Of a DNA stretch of 25,775 bases, positions 8,987 to 16,606 are shown one piece after another. The notes under the pieces are model-generated. The model was not told the origin of the DNA. It made no database searches and saw only the letters and a program-made list of their open reading frames with translations. Source of the DNA: an uncultured Clostridia bacterium (GTDB lineage: Bacteria; Bacillota; Clostridia; RUG12999); the NCBI GenBank assembly GCA_949739095.1, contig CATIYX010000180.1, forward strand, positions 1-25,775, written 5' to 3'. Numbering within the stretch: the stretch's first letter is position 1; every line of letters begins with the position of its first letter. The position numbers and the translations under genes were made by a program.

Positions 8987-10453
8987 TTAGTGTTCTATCA
9001 GATTTTTCCTGTATTCCTGCGGCGAGCACTCCATATATTTTTTAAACTGCACATAAAAATGATTTCTGCTTTTGTAACCAACCGCTTCATAGATATCATT
9101 TACCGAACGGTTTGTGCATTTCAGCAGCATTGCCGCTTTGGCAATTCTGACCTCATTGAGATAATCCACAAAATTTTTACCGGTTCTCTTTTTAAACTGC
9201 CGACTGAACCAACTCTCTGAAAGCATTACTCTGTCCGCAACATCTGAAACGGTAATATTTTTTGCATAATTCTCATCAATAAATTTCTGGGCTATGCTTA
9301 TTAAATCATAAACATTCAGCCTTTGATTTTCTTCCGAAACAATTCTTATTATGTCACAGATATCAAGCTTGTTGCTTTTTATTTGCTCCATATCCGCAGT
9401 AATATATTTTGTCGTCTCCTTGTCATACAAAAGATAATTGCTGCATACTTTAATTCTTGACGCCAGCGCTGCATAAAATTTAGTAATATCATCTTCGTTG
9501 CAGTTAATTTTTTTCTCAAATGTTTTATAGGCTTCTATCGCTTTTTCTGTCTCGCCGCTGCTCATTTGCTCGTATACCATGTTTACATTAATAGATATAA
9601 ACTCGCGCCGTGCATCGTCAAAAATACTATAGATATTGTCTGAAATTTTTTTCCTGACAAGGTCAATCTTCAAATTTAACATTTCTGCCGCATTTTTTCG
9701 GATACTTCTCCGCAGGGACTCTATTTTTTCTATGCACTCTGCATGGCTGGTGCAATCACAGAAAATGATATATTCTATAGAATCAAAAGAATAATCTGTA
9801 GGAATTGAAATAATTCCGTTTTCTCCCATAAAAAGATTGTTTATCAAGTTATTAAAACTATCCCTTCCAAAGTGGCAATGCTTTCTGATATACTGCTTGA
9901 TGTCCTCTTCAAAGACAATTTCAGCAGAAACAACAGGCGTTTTATCTATATTGTTCTGAAACCCCTGCTTATGAAACGTTTTTCTCAAAATGGATATATC
10001 ATCCGTTTTTTGCTTTATATATTTCGCAATAAACTCCTGCAACTCAATATTTTCATCCGAGATGCTGCTGCGGCTTCTATCATCCAGAAATTCCTTGCAT
10101 TCTGCTAAGACCCGTTCAATATCCTTCAGCATAACAGGCTTTAAAATATAGTCGATAACCTTGCTCCGCAACGCCGTCCTAGCATATTCAAAGCTGTCAT
10201 AACCGCTCAAAATGACAAAAGCCATATCGGGATACTTTTTTTGAATATATTCGGCAAATTCAAGCCCGCTCATCCAGCGCATTTTGATATCCGAAATGAT
10301 TGCATCAACCGCATTTTCTTTCATATATTCAATAGCGCTCTCTGCAGCTTCAAACTTTCCGACCAGTTCAAATCCGTTCTTTTCCCAGTCCACTGCTTTT
10401 GAAATGTTATTCAGTGTAAACTCATCATCATCTACTAAAATCAATTTATACAT
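8987..10453 (-). CDS. YesN-type response regulator with AraC DNA-binding domain
   Basis: This 488-residue protein has a receiver domain at ~1-120 with acidic pocket D8-D9-D10, phospho-acceptor D55 ('IISDIKM'), S83 ('LSGYDSFEY') and K105 ('YILKPV'). A long linker (~125-380) of the YesN type follows, then two AraC helix-turn-helix motifs at ~385-485 ('ITVSDVADRVMLSESWFSRQF' shortened to VADRVMLSESWFSRQF; 'NDIYEAVGYKSRNHFYVQFKK'). The ATG at 10453 is preceded by AAGAGGAAG. The kinase start lies 20 nt downstream of its stop, so the two are co-transcribed. The usual proline of IKMPxMxG is replaced (IKMRWMSG). It is the prime candidate to bind the 47-bp element found upstream of the importer operon and the surface protein. 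Confidence 0.93.
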   Translation of the reverse strand: MYKLILVDDDEFTLNNISKAVDWEKNGFELVGKFEAAESAIEYMKENAVDAIISDIKMRWMSGLEFAEYIQKKYPDMAFVILSGYDSFEYARTALRSKVIDYILKPVMLKDIERVLAECKEFLDDRSRSSISDENIELQEFIAKYIKQKTDDISILRKTFHKQGFQNNIDKTPVVSAEIVFEEDIKQYIRKHCHFGRDSFNNLINNLFMGENGIISIPTDYSFDSIEYIIFCDCTSHAECIEKIESLRRSIRKNAAEMLNLKIDLVRKKISDNIYSIFDDARREFISINVNMVYEQMSSGETEKAIEAYKTFEKKINCNEDDITKFYAALASRIKVCSNYLLYDKETTKYITADMEQIKSNKLDICDIIRIVSEENQRLNVYDLISIAQKFIDENYAKNITVSDVADRVMLSESWFSRQFKKRTGKNFVDYLNEVRIAKAAMLLKCTNRSVNDIYEAVGYKSRNHFYVQFKKYMECSPQEYRKNLIEH

Positions 10454-10522
10454 CAGGGCATCAACTTCCTCTTGTCAAATAAAACAATATATGGCATATA
10501 GATTCAGTTCCCATCAACCCAA

Positions 10523-10554
10523 TTATATCATAATTGCGAAGCAATTTGATATAA
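10523..10554 (-). other. Long AT-rich hairpin in the leader of the yesN-like gene
   Basis: TTATATCA-T-AATTGC, GAA, GCAATT-TGATATAA forms a nearly perfect 14-bp stem with one bulged base and a 3-nt loop. It falls between the promoter at 10634-10662 and the ATG at 10453, so it would be transcribed in the leader. Neither strand has a convincing U run directly after it. Confidence 0.6.
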
Positions 10555-10558
10555 TACT

Positions 10559-10604
10559 GCGCATCGCCGGTTTCGAGCAAAGCGATGAAACAATTCGGCG
10601 GCGC
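10559..10604 (-). other. GC-rich bulged hairpin in the leader of the yesN-like gene
   Basis: Three nested paired blocks are visible: GCGC/GCGC (10559-10562 with 10601-10604), CGCCG/CGGCG (10565-10569 with 10596-10600) and GTTTC/GAAAC (10570-10574 with 10587-10591), with small asymmetric bulges. Together with the neighbouring AT-rich hairpin it makes a compact structured block of about 80 nt. It is either a regulatory leader or an interspersed intergenic repeat. Confidence 0.55.
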
Positions 10605-10633
10605 TTTCAATATATAGTATATGCTTTGCATAT

Positions 10634-10662
10634 ATTATACAATATCTTTTGCAATCTTTCAA
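10634..10662 (-). promoter_or_regulatory. Internal promoter for the two-component genes
   Basis: Minus-strand TTGAAA (10662-10657) and TATAAT (10639-10634) are spaced by 17 bp, just after the second permease gene. This would let the regulator and kinase be made independently of the importer operon, with a structured leader of about 170 nt. Confidence 0.7.
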
Positions 10663-10695
10663 TAATTAAGTTCTGGAATGTCTGTCATAAATATT

Positions 10696-11610
10696 TTATC
10701 CCTTTACCGAGCCTACCATAACGCCCTGAACAAAGTATTTCTGCATGAACGGGCAGCAGACCCACACAGGCAAACAAGTCACAATAATAAGCGCATACTG
10801 TACAATATCCTTATACAACTCCTGCTGCGCAGCAGCCTCGTAGTTTTTAACAGTTTCTCCTTTTGTTACAAGACCGCCGAGAATTGTCTGAATAAATATT
10901 GATAACGGATATTTGCTCTCGCTCGAAAGATAGACATACGCGTCAAAGTAAGAATTCCAGTGACCGATTGCATAAAACATAACAATAACCGCGATGATTG
11001 GTTTTGAAAGCGGCACAACAAACTGGCTCAAAAATCTGAAATCATTGCATCCGTCAATCTTTGCTGCTTCCAGAATCTCATTCGGGAGATTTGTCTGCAA
11101 AAAAGTCCGCATGACTATCATATTATATACTGAAAGCGCACCCGGGATAATCATAACAAGCCGCGAATCCACAAGCCCTATGCTCTTATACAAAAGATAC
11201 GTTGGTATAATACCGCCGCTGAAATACATTGTAAATGTAAAAAATTTCATAATAATATTCTTTGCTGCAAAATCCTCTCTTGACATAGGATATGCCGCAA
11301 GGACGGTAATAAAGATATTCAGCAGCGTACCGAAAAAAGTATATATTATCGTGTTGGTAAAGCCGAGCACAAGCTTTCTGTTTGCAAAAACCATTTTATA
11401 TGCTTCAATGTTAAAACCAATCGGAAAAATTGTCACCTTGCCCGCACCCACTGCCTTGGGCGATGAAAAGGAAGATACGATAACATTAAGCATGGGAATC
11501 AGAAGTACCAGACCCACGATAACAAGCATAAAATATATCGAACCGACAAACAGCTTGTCGCCCCTTGTAAGTCTGAATGCATTGTTCTTGCTCCTGTTTT
11601 TTATTGTCAT
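10696..11610 (-). CDS. ABC sugar transporter permease, LplC/YtcP type (CUT1 class)
   Basis: This 304-residue protein has six predicted membrane spans, the first at ~24-46 ('YFMLVIVGLVLLIPML'). The MalG-type cytoplasmic coupling loop is at ~180-205 ('EILEAAKIDGCNDFRFLSQ', EAA---G class), and the C-terminal end 'QKYFVQGVMVGSVKG' is typical of this family. The RBS GGGAGGAAT lies in the 15-nt gap after the upstream permease, so the two are translationally close. It would pair with that permease and the lipoprotein upstream to import an oligosaccharide. No ATPase gene is present; CUT1 systems commonly borrow a shared MsmX/UgpC-type ATPase. Confidence 0.93.
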   Translation of the reverse strand: MTIKNRSKNNAFRLTRGDKLFVGSIYFMLVIVGLVLLIPMLNVIVSSFSSPKAVGAGKVTIFPIGFNIEAYKMVFANRKLVLGFTNTIIYTFFGTLLNIFITVLAAYPMSREDFAAKNIIMKFFTFTMYFSGGIIPTYLLYKSIGLVDSRLVMIIPGALSVYNMIVMRTFLQTNLPNEILEAAKIDGCNDFRFLSQFVVPLSKPIIAVIVMFYAIGHWNSYFDAYVYLSSESKYPLSIFIQTILGGLVTKGETVKNYEAAAQQELYKDIVQYALIIVTCLPVWVCCPFMQKYFVQGVMVGSVKG

Positions 11611-11625
11611 GTTGTATTCCTCCCA

Positions 11626-12585
11626 TTACCACAAGCTTGTCTCAAAGACTTTTTTCGATACCTTGTTGACAGTCAACAGAACAATTAGGTTTATAAACGA
11701 GTTAAAAAATCCGATTGCTGCGCCGAAAGAATAGTTTCCGCTTCCAATGAGCAGACCTGTCTTAAACGAATAGGTGGAGATAACCTCGCTCGCCGCAAGG
11801 TTAAGGTCATTCTGCATCAGTAATACCTTTTCTTCCCCGACATTCAGCACCGAACCGACAAGCAGCAGAAGCTGTATCACCATTGTCGGCATAATTGCAG
11901 GTATATCGACATGGATAACGCGTTGAAACCTCGAAGCACCGTCAATTAACGCCGCCTCTGTCTGGTCTTTGCTTACTGAGGTAAGCGCCGCCATATAGAT
12001 AATTGTAGACCAGCCCACGTTCTGCCATATTCCCGACCACACATAAAGGTGCCGGAAAGCACTTGCACTTGACAGAACATTTGTTATCTGACCCTGCGAT
12101 ATGTACTCAAGCGTTCTGCCAAGAAGTCCCGTTCTGGAACCGAACAGCACATTTATCATCCCCACAAGAACAACTGTGGAAATAAAATGCGGCAAATAAG
12201 AGATAAACTGTACGGAATTTTTAAATATCTTATTTGTCACTACATGAAAACAAAGCGCAAGAAAAATCGGCAGGGGCCAGCTTAAAGCAATATTGTAAAC
12301 CGATATTGCCAGCGTATTTCCTATATATCTCCAGAACCACGGAGAGTTGAAAAATCTTTTGAACCACATAAGCCCGACAAATTTACTTCCCATGATTCCG
12401 TCAAGGGCATTATAATTCCTAAAGGCAATCTGCAATCCATACATCGGCATATATGCGAAAATCAGTATATATACAATCGGCAGCAGTATCATAACATAAA
12501 GCTGCCAGTTTTTGTGAAAATCCTTAGCATATTTACTTCTTAGCGATAGCGTTTGGTATTCCATTTTCTTGCTGGACAACTGCAT
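11626..12585 (-). CDS. ABC sugar transporter permease, LplB/UgpA type (CUT1 class)
   Basis: This 319-residue membrane protein carries the LplB-like N-terminal pattern 'WQLYVMILLPIVYILIFAYMP-YG' (two short pieces: WQLYVMILLP and FAYMPMYGLQIAF), six spans, and an EAA coupling loop at ~210-235 ('EAALIDGASRFQRVIHVDIP'). The ATG at 12585 has GGTGGG upstream. It sits 256 nt after the solute-binding protein gene, with a strong hairpin in the gap, and 15 nt before the second permease. It forms the heterodimeric membrane channel with that protein. Substrate identity cannot be read from the sequence; the context suggests an oligosaccharide. Confidence 0.93.
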   Translation of the reverse strand: MQLSSKKMEYQTLSLRSKYAKDFHKNWQLYVMILLPIVYILIFAYMPMYGLQIAFRNYNALDGIMGSKFVGLMWFKRFFNSPWFWRYIGNTLAISVYNIALSWPLPIFLALCFHVVTNKIFKNSVQFISYLPHFISTVVLVGMINVLFGSRTGLLGRTLEYISQGQITNVLSSASAFRHLYVWSGIWQNVGWSTIIYMAALTSVSKDQTEAALIDGASRFQRVIHVDIPAIMPTMVIQLLLLVGSVLNVGEEKVLLMQNDLNLAASEVISTYSFKTGLLIGSGNYSFGAAIGFFNSFINLIVLLTVNKVSKKVFETSLW

Positions 12586-12606
12586 TTTTCAATATCCCAC
12601 CTTTCA

Positions 12607-12650
12607 AATTTTCCGCCGCGCTCATTTCACTGACACGCGGCGGAAATTTT
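12607..12650 (-). terminator. Intercistronic hairpin after the solute-binding protein gene
   Basis: TTTCCGCCGCG (12610-12620) and CGCGGCGGAAA (12636-12646) pair perfectly over 11 bp with a 15-nt loop, flanked by AAAATT/AATTTT. On the transcribed strand it is followed by TTTGAAAGG and then the permease RBS. It is probably a partial terminator or mRNA-stabilising stem that keeps binding-protein levels above permease levels, a known arrangement in such operons. Confidence 0.75.
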
Positions 12651-12841
12651 ACAGAATCCTTCCCTGCAACTCACAGAGCCGATTCCCATTTGATAAAAGG
12701 GCGGGAATATAAATTATCCGGCTGTTCTTCTTGTTACAAGGTTCATCTCCATCAAAGTTTTTTGCTGCAAAGCAGCCCATTTTTATATATACTTTTTTTC
12801 CATTTCACCGCAAACTGCAAGGCGCCATATAAACCCACCTG

Positions 12842-14491
12842 TTACTTACTTGCTCTGTCGACCCCCGACTGAACAATTTTAAGGTATCCCGCAAAGTCAA
12901 GCGAATCAAGTTCCTGCAAGAACGTATCGTATTCATTAAGGCTTCTTCTGCCCAAAATGAATTTAGCCATTTCCTGGTCAATATGCTGTTGTAAATCTGC
13001 GAGAATAAATGCCTTTTCTTCCTGTTCTTCCTGCGTGTATCTTGTTGCAGGCAAACGGTATTCAAATTCCTTGCCATAGTATGCCGCAAGCGCATCGCCT
13101 TTGAATTTTTCTCCGTCATACGGCAAACCGTTCCATGCCATACCATCGGATATGCTGAGGTTTCTGAAGTATGGATTTCTCTCTTCCCAGTTTGAGTTTT
13201 GAACTGATCCATAGGTGAGCATGGACACTATCCGCGGCTTTGCTCCGATGCTTTCAAACACACTGACATCATTTTCGGTCGCAGGTCTCCAGTCTTTTCC
13301 CTCAACACCGAATCTCGAGAAGATTGTGGCTTCTTCAGAGAGCATATAGTCCATTAGTCTGAACGCTGCAAGTCTATTTTTACAGTATTTTGTCATAACG
13401 CCGTTGGTGACTACATCCACATCTGTCTTTACTGCGTAAGCAACACCTTCAGGTCCCTCAAGCGGTGGAAGCGCAACATAGTCAAGGATTCTCTCAGGTA
13501 CGCTTGCAAAATAGGAATCTATATCAGCCGCCACAATACATCCGAGTATTTCATCATCGTTCTGACACTGCATTCTCAGTGCGGCAGAATCCTGCGTAAA
13601 AGCGTTCTCATCATACAAACCGTCCGTATACAAGCTGTTTACGTATTCCAGTCCTTTTTTAAATTCCGGTGCATATAATACGCTGGAAACCTTGTTGTCC
13701 TTATCGACAACCAACTGCGTCCAAATATCGTCATATGTGAACGAGTTCATAAAGAAATGCCACGGAATCGCATTCCAGCCATTCGTACAGCCTGTTATAC
13801 CGATTTCGTCCTTTTTCCCATTCCCATTTGGATCCTCGTTTACAAATCTGTGCATTACATTTTTAAATTCTTCGGTTGTTTTGGGAACCTCAAGCCCGAG
13901 TTTATCAAGCCATTTCTTGTTGATAAATGCCTTACAAGTATACATGTTGCCGGTCTGTTCTGCGATTGCCGGCATAAAGTATCTGCCGCCGTCATCTGTC
14001 GTAAGTCTTTTTTCAAGATTTTCAACAATCGTGTTTGACAGGCATTCGTTTAAGTAATAGCCGTAATTGTCCATATATTCGCCCAAATCAACGAGAGCGC
14101 CTGTACCATTCTTTCCGTATTTGATAAGCATATCCTGACCAAATCTGATACCGAAAAGCAAATCTGGCAATTCATCATTGGCAGCAAGCAAAATCTTAAT
14201 CTTCTGCTCCGGATTTACCATTACATCAAATTCAAAATCAATTCCCGTCTTTTCTTCAAGGAATTTTGTGTATTCATTTGTATTGTAATCAATAATATTG
14301 TTACTCGAATATGTGCCGAGTTTTAAGGTGATTTTATCTTTTACAATAGGCAATTCTCCCGGCGCAGTAACATTCGAATCCTCAATAACAGCCTCCGATT
14401 CATTCTTGCCGTCCTTTCCTGTGCATCCGCTAAACACAAGCACCAAGGATAATGCAATGAGGGCTGCACGTTTCCATTTACTGTTCATCAT
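12842..14491 (-). CDS. Extracellular sugar-binding lipoprotein (LplA-type)
   Basis: The 549-residue precursor starts at the ATG at 14491 (GAGGAGTGGAGAAA upstream). An in-frame opening to a TTG at 14584 would bury the signal peptide and is rejected. Basic N-terminus 'NSKWKRAALIALSLVLVF' is followed by lipobox FSGC with the lipidated cysteine at 23, so the mature protein is membrane-anchored outside the cell. The body has the long LplA-like pattern: 'IDYNTNEYTKFLEEKTGIDF', 'DPNGNGKKDEIGITG' (short calcium-loop-like segment) and a C-terminal 'LGRRSLNEYDTFLQELDSLDFAGYLKI' region (quoted partly: LGRRSLNEYDTFLQEL). It heads the importer operon, about 435 nt downstream of the promoter carrying copy 2 of the 47-bp element. 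Confidence 0.92.
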   Translation of the reverse strand: MMNSKWKRAALIALSLVLVFSGCTGKDGKNESEAVIEDSNVTAPGELPIVKDKITLKLGTYSSNNIIDYNTNEYTKFLEEKTGIDFEFDVMVNPEQKIKILLAANDELPDLLFGIRFGQDMLIKYGKNGTGALVDLGEYMDNYGYYLNECLSNTIVENLEKRLTTDDGGRYFMPAIAEQTGNMYTCKAFINKKWLDKLGLEVPKTTEEFKNVMHRFVNEDPNGNGKKDEIGITGCTNGWNAIPWHFFMNSFTYDDIWTQLVVDKDNKVSSVLYAPEFKKGLEYVNSLYTDGLYDENAFTQDSAALRMQCQNDDEILGCIVAADIDSYFASVPERILDYVALPPLEGPEGVAYAVKTDVDVVTNGVMTKYCKNRLAAFRLMDYMLSEEATIFSRFGVEGKDWRPATENDVSVFESIGAKPRIVSMLTYGSVQNSNWEERNPYFRNLSISDGMAWNGLPYDGEKFKGDALAAYYGKEFEYRLPATRYTQEEQEEKAFILADLQQHIDQEMAKFILGRRSLNEYDTFLQELDSLDFAGYLKIVQSGVDRASK

Positions 14492-14933
14492 TTTCTCCAC
14501 TCCTCGTATGATATTATGTAGTAGTTTTTCAAGTTCCTCTCCAAGAACTATGCTTACCTCGCCTACTGTCGAGGCATTTGCCAAAACTTAAAGCAATGCT
14601 TTCCGATTTTGGAGTTGGTGACGCCGCTCTATCATAGACCGTGTGCCCACTGATTAAACTCCTGATTATCTTCTCCGTTTCAGCATATCTGTATACTGCC
14701 ATGTCAAAAGCTGCTTCTGAATCATGATGTGTTTTGAAATGCGGCAACTGTAATTGATACCAACTTTTTCAATGTAATCTCACTTCCTTTGTTTTGACTG
14801 TGCCATAAAAGATCCAAAGTCATTCCACTCAACCACCGCTCTCACTGTGAACCAAATAAAAGAGTGCCACTAATACCAGTATCCACAAAATATGCAGTCA
14901 TCTCAAAGCACATATACCTTTTCTATAAGTATT
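14492..14933 (-). other. Long leader/intergenic stretch upstream of the solute-binding protein gene
   Basis: About 435 nt separate the predicted transcription start from the ATG at 14491. No riboswitch class is recognised. Two minus-strand frames look coding-like but have no homology I recognise: ~14747-14532 (containing 'DMAVYRYAETEKIIRSLIS') and ~14584-14495 (containing 'EVSIVLGEELEKLL'), in different frames. A TTG with AAAGGAAGTGAG upstream (near 14776) opens a 16-codon frame starting MKKLVSITVAAF. These may be relics of a decayed gene. Confidence 0.4.
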
Positions 14934-14999
14934 ATTATAAAGAATATCCGGTCATAATACAATCGCACAAATCTGCTTTTTTGTAACGTATTCTGTCGG
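14934..14999 (-). promoter_or_regulatory. Promoter plus 47-bp shared upstream element (copy 2) for the importer operon
   Basis: Minus-strand TTGTAT (14962-14957) and TATAAT (14939-14934) are 17 bp apart, the same geometry as copy 1. Positions 14953-14999 are identical to 6357-6403. Just upstream, CGGCTTT-ACG-AAAGCCG (14997-15013) forms a small perfect hairpin that copy 1 lacks. Confidence 0.8.
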
Positions 15000-15187
15000 C
15001 TTTACGAAAGCCGGTTTGGTCTTTATCACAAAAGTAGCAATCAGAGAATACAAAATGTTATGAAATATTCTTACCAAAAACGCTTCAGCAAGATTTTGTG
15101 TTTCGATTATAAAATTCCCCATAAAATAAAAATAACATCACATTTGCAGTGTTCAGGCTCTTCTCGTATGGAAACATCTTAATTTAG

Positions 15188-16402
15188 CTATATCTCAAAT
15201 CCATCCGTAATCCCGCTCAGTCTTGCGGTGTCTTTCTTTACATAATACATCTCAGTTATCTGCGAGGTGCTGTGTCCCAGCAAGTCCGCCACTTGCTTCG
15301 GGCTTAATGCCCGTATCGTTCCGTCAGGCTGTTTCACTCCATTGATTAAGTTAGTCGCAAACGTGTGGCGAAGCGAATGCAGACCTTTGGTCTCTATTCT
15401 GGCTCCGTTTAAAATCCGGTAGTATCTCTTGCGAAAATTTACAGGGTTTGTATAGTTACCCCTTTCGTCACATATCAGCGGCGCATCTTCTCCAAAGTAG
15501 CATTCCTTTCTCAAATCCTTAATTGCCTCAAGCGCGGTACTGTGCAGCGGAATTGTCCTTTTGCTTGTCAACGTTTTTGTTTTTCCAACCTTCGTTGTTC
15601 TACCGCCGACTGCTTTGGTCCCCTCCCGTTTATATATTTCCTTGACCGTCTTTTGTATCTGTAACTGCCGTCTTTCCAAATCTATATCGCAGTTTCGTAA
15701 CGCAAGTGTTTCGCCGGCTCTCATTCCTGTGTTCAGCATCAGTATATATGCGGCGGCTTGTTGGTGTTTTCTCTTTCCATTTTCGTATGTGGCAAACGCT
15801 TCCGCCTTAAACTTTTTAATCTCATCTTCATCGAGTACCGTCACCGTTTCACATTCCGGCAAATCTTCTTTGCCTTGCGCCGACAGGAAGTTTGACTTTT
15901 TTATCATCTCTACATTACCCATAGGATTTTTGTTTATCATTTCTTCAAGATACAAGGTTCTGAAATATTCATTCAGCAGTACATAAGATTTTTTGACCGT
16001 TGAGTAGGCTAAGCCTTCATTCATCCAGTGGTTCATCAGATTTTTAACATCCGCCGCTGTAATATCACCAACCACCTTATCTCCAAGTATCGGATACACC
16101 TGATTTTTAGCAGTGCATTCGGCTCTGTCATATGTTGTTTGTTCCACCGATGGGAATTTGAAAACTTCAAGCCAACTTTGCATACTGTCACGGAGCAGTT
16201 TCCTGCTTTCATCCGTGCCTGTAATTTGATTTTCGAATTCCTCTATATATGCGGTAATCTTTTTGTTCGCCTCCTGCTTGGTCGTTCCTGAAAAGGATTT
16301 TCGTTTTCTGCTTCCCTGTTCGTCCATATACCAAACTACCCCACACCAGCGGCCATCTGTTCTTTTAAACACATTTCCGTTTGTCAATAATTTTCTTTGC
16401 AT
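15188..16402 (-). CDS. Tyrosine recombinase/integrase (Tn916-Int-like architecture)
   Basis: This 404-residue protein has an N-terminal arm-binding/AP2-like region (~1-55: 'GNVFKRTDGRWCGVVWYMDEQG'-type, in short RTDGRWCGVVWYMDEQG), a SAM-like core-binding domain (~65-165) and a catalytic domain (~190-395). Catalytic residues are all visible: R228 ('NTGMRAGE'), K281 ('TSKRTIPL'), H342 and R345 ('LHSLRHTFATNL'), H377 ('LLGHSTSQ') and nucleophile Y386 ('ITEMYY'). The start at 16402 has AGGGAAGTGATGG upstream; a longer reading to 16447 has none. It should catalyse site-specific integration or excision of a mobile element. No excisionase or conjugation genes accompany it, so it marks an island or a reduced element. 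Confidence 0.93.
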   Translation of the reverse strand: MQRKLLTNGNVFKRTDGRWCGVVWYMDEQGSRKRKSFSGTTKQEANKKITAYIEEFENQITGTDESRKLLRDSMQSWLEVFKFPSVEQTTYDRAECTAKNQVYPILGDKVVGDITAADVKNLMNHWMNEGLAYSTVKKSYVLLNEYFRTLYLEEMINKNPMGNVEMIKKSNFLSAQGKEDLPECETVTVLDEDEIKKFKAEAFATYENGKRKHQQAAAYILMLNTGMRAGETLALRNCDIDLERRQLQIQKTVKEIYKREGTKAVGGRTTKVGKTKTLTSKRTIPLHSTALEAIKDLRKECYFGEDAPLICDERGNYTNPVNFRKRYYRILNGARIETKGLHSLRHTFATNLINGVKQPDGTIRALSPKQVADLLGHSTSQITEMYYVKKDTARLSGITDGFEI

Positions 16403-16446
16403 TCCATCACTTCCCTGCTGTTTATATTTCCCTTTCGGGCAACACA

Positions 16447-16497
16447 AACAATACTCTAAAGCCCGTTACAAGTCAAGTGATTTTTTAACAATACTCT
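16447..16497. repeat. 11-bp direct repeat, two copies 40 bp apart, over the integrase promoter
   Basis: AACAATACTCT occurs at 16447-16457 and 16487-16497. One copy covers the -10 and the other lies just upstream of the -35. The 40-bp offset is close to four helical turns, which would place both on the same DNA face. Confidence 0.6.
16448..16476 (-). promoter_or_regulatory. Promoter of the integrase gene
   Basis: Minus-strand TTGACT (16476-16471) and TATTGT (16453-16448) are separated by 17 bp, about 45 bp upstream of the ATG at 16402. The -10 is embedded in one copy of an 11-bp direct repeat. Confidence 0.65.
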
Positions 16498-16567
16498 TCC
16501 CCAAAATCTCCTCTGCACCGTCAAATACACCACCCATTCCTTTATTTCATCGGCATTACACGGCTCG

Positions 16568-16606
16568 CAGCACCAAAACAGCACCAACTCCCCTCTTACA
16601 GCACCA
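16568..16606. repeat. Three direct CAGCACCA repeats upstream of the integrase
   Basis: CAGCACCA starts at 16568, 16579 and 16599, that is at offsets of 11 and 20 bp, near multiples of a helical turn. It lies between the integrase promoter and the decayed region. This resembles arm-type sites for a recombinase, although that is an inference. Confidence 0.5.

Noticed and set aside
8967..9029. N-terminal extension of the kinase to 9029
   Set aside because: It needs a TTG inside the regulator's C-terminal codons; the ATG at 8966 has a well-placed RBS.
12770..12800. GCTGC-AAA-GCAGC mini hairpin near T runs
   Set aside because: It is only a 5-bp stem; the position between the binding protein and permease is better explained by the 12607-12650 hairpin.
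14495..14584. N-terminal extension of the binding protein to a TTG at 14584
   Set aside because: It would place 31 residues before the lipoprotein signal; the ATG at 14491 has a proper ribosome site.
6357..14999. The 47-bp repeats as attL/attR of an element holding the 6.4-15.0 kb genes
   Set aside because: The integrase lies outside copy 2, both copies sit in good promoters at identical spacing, and the enclosed genes are ordinary sugar uptake genes. It is kept only as an alternative.
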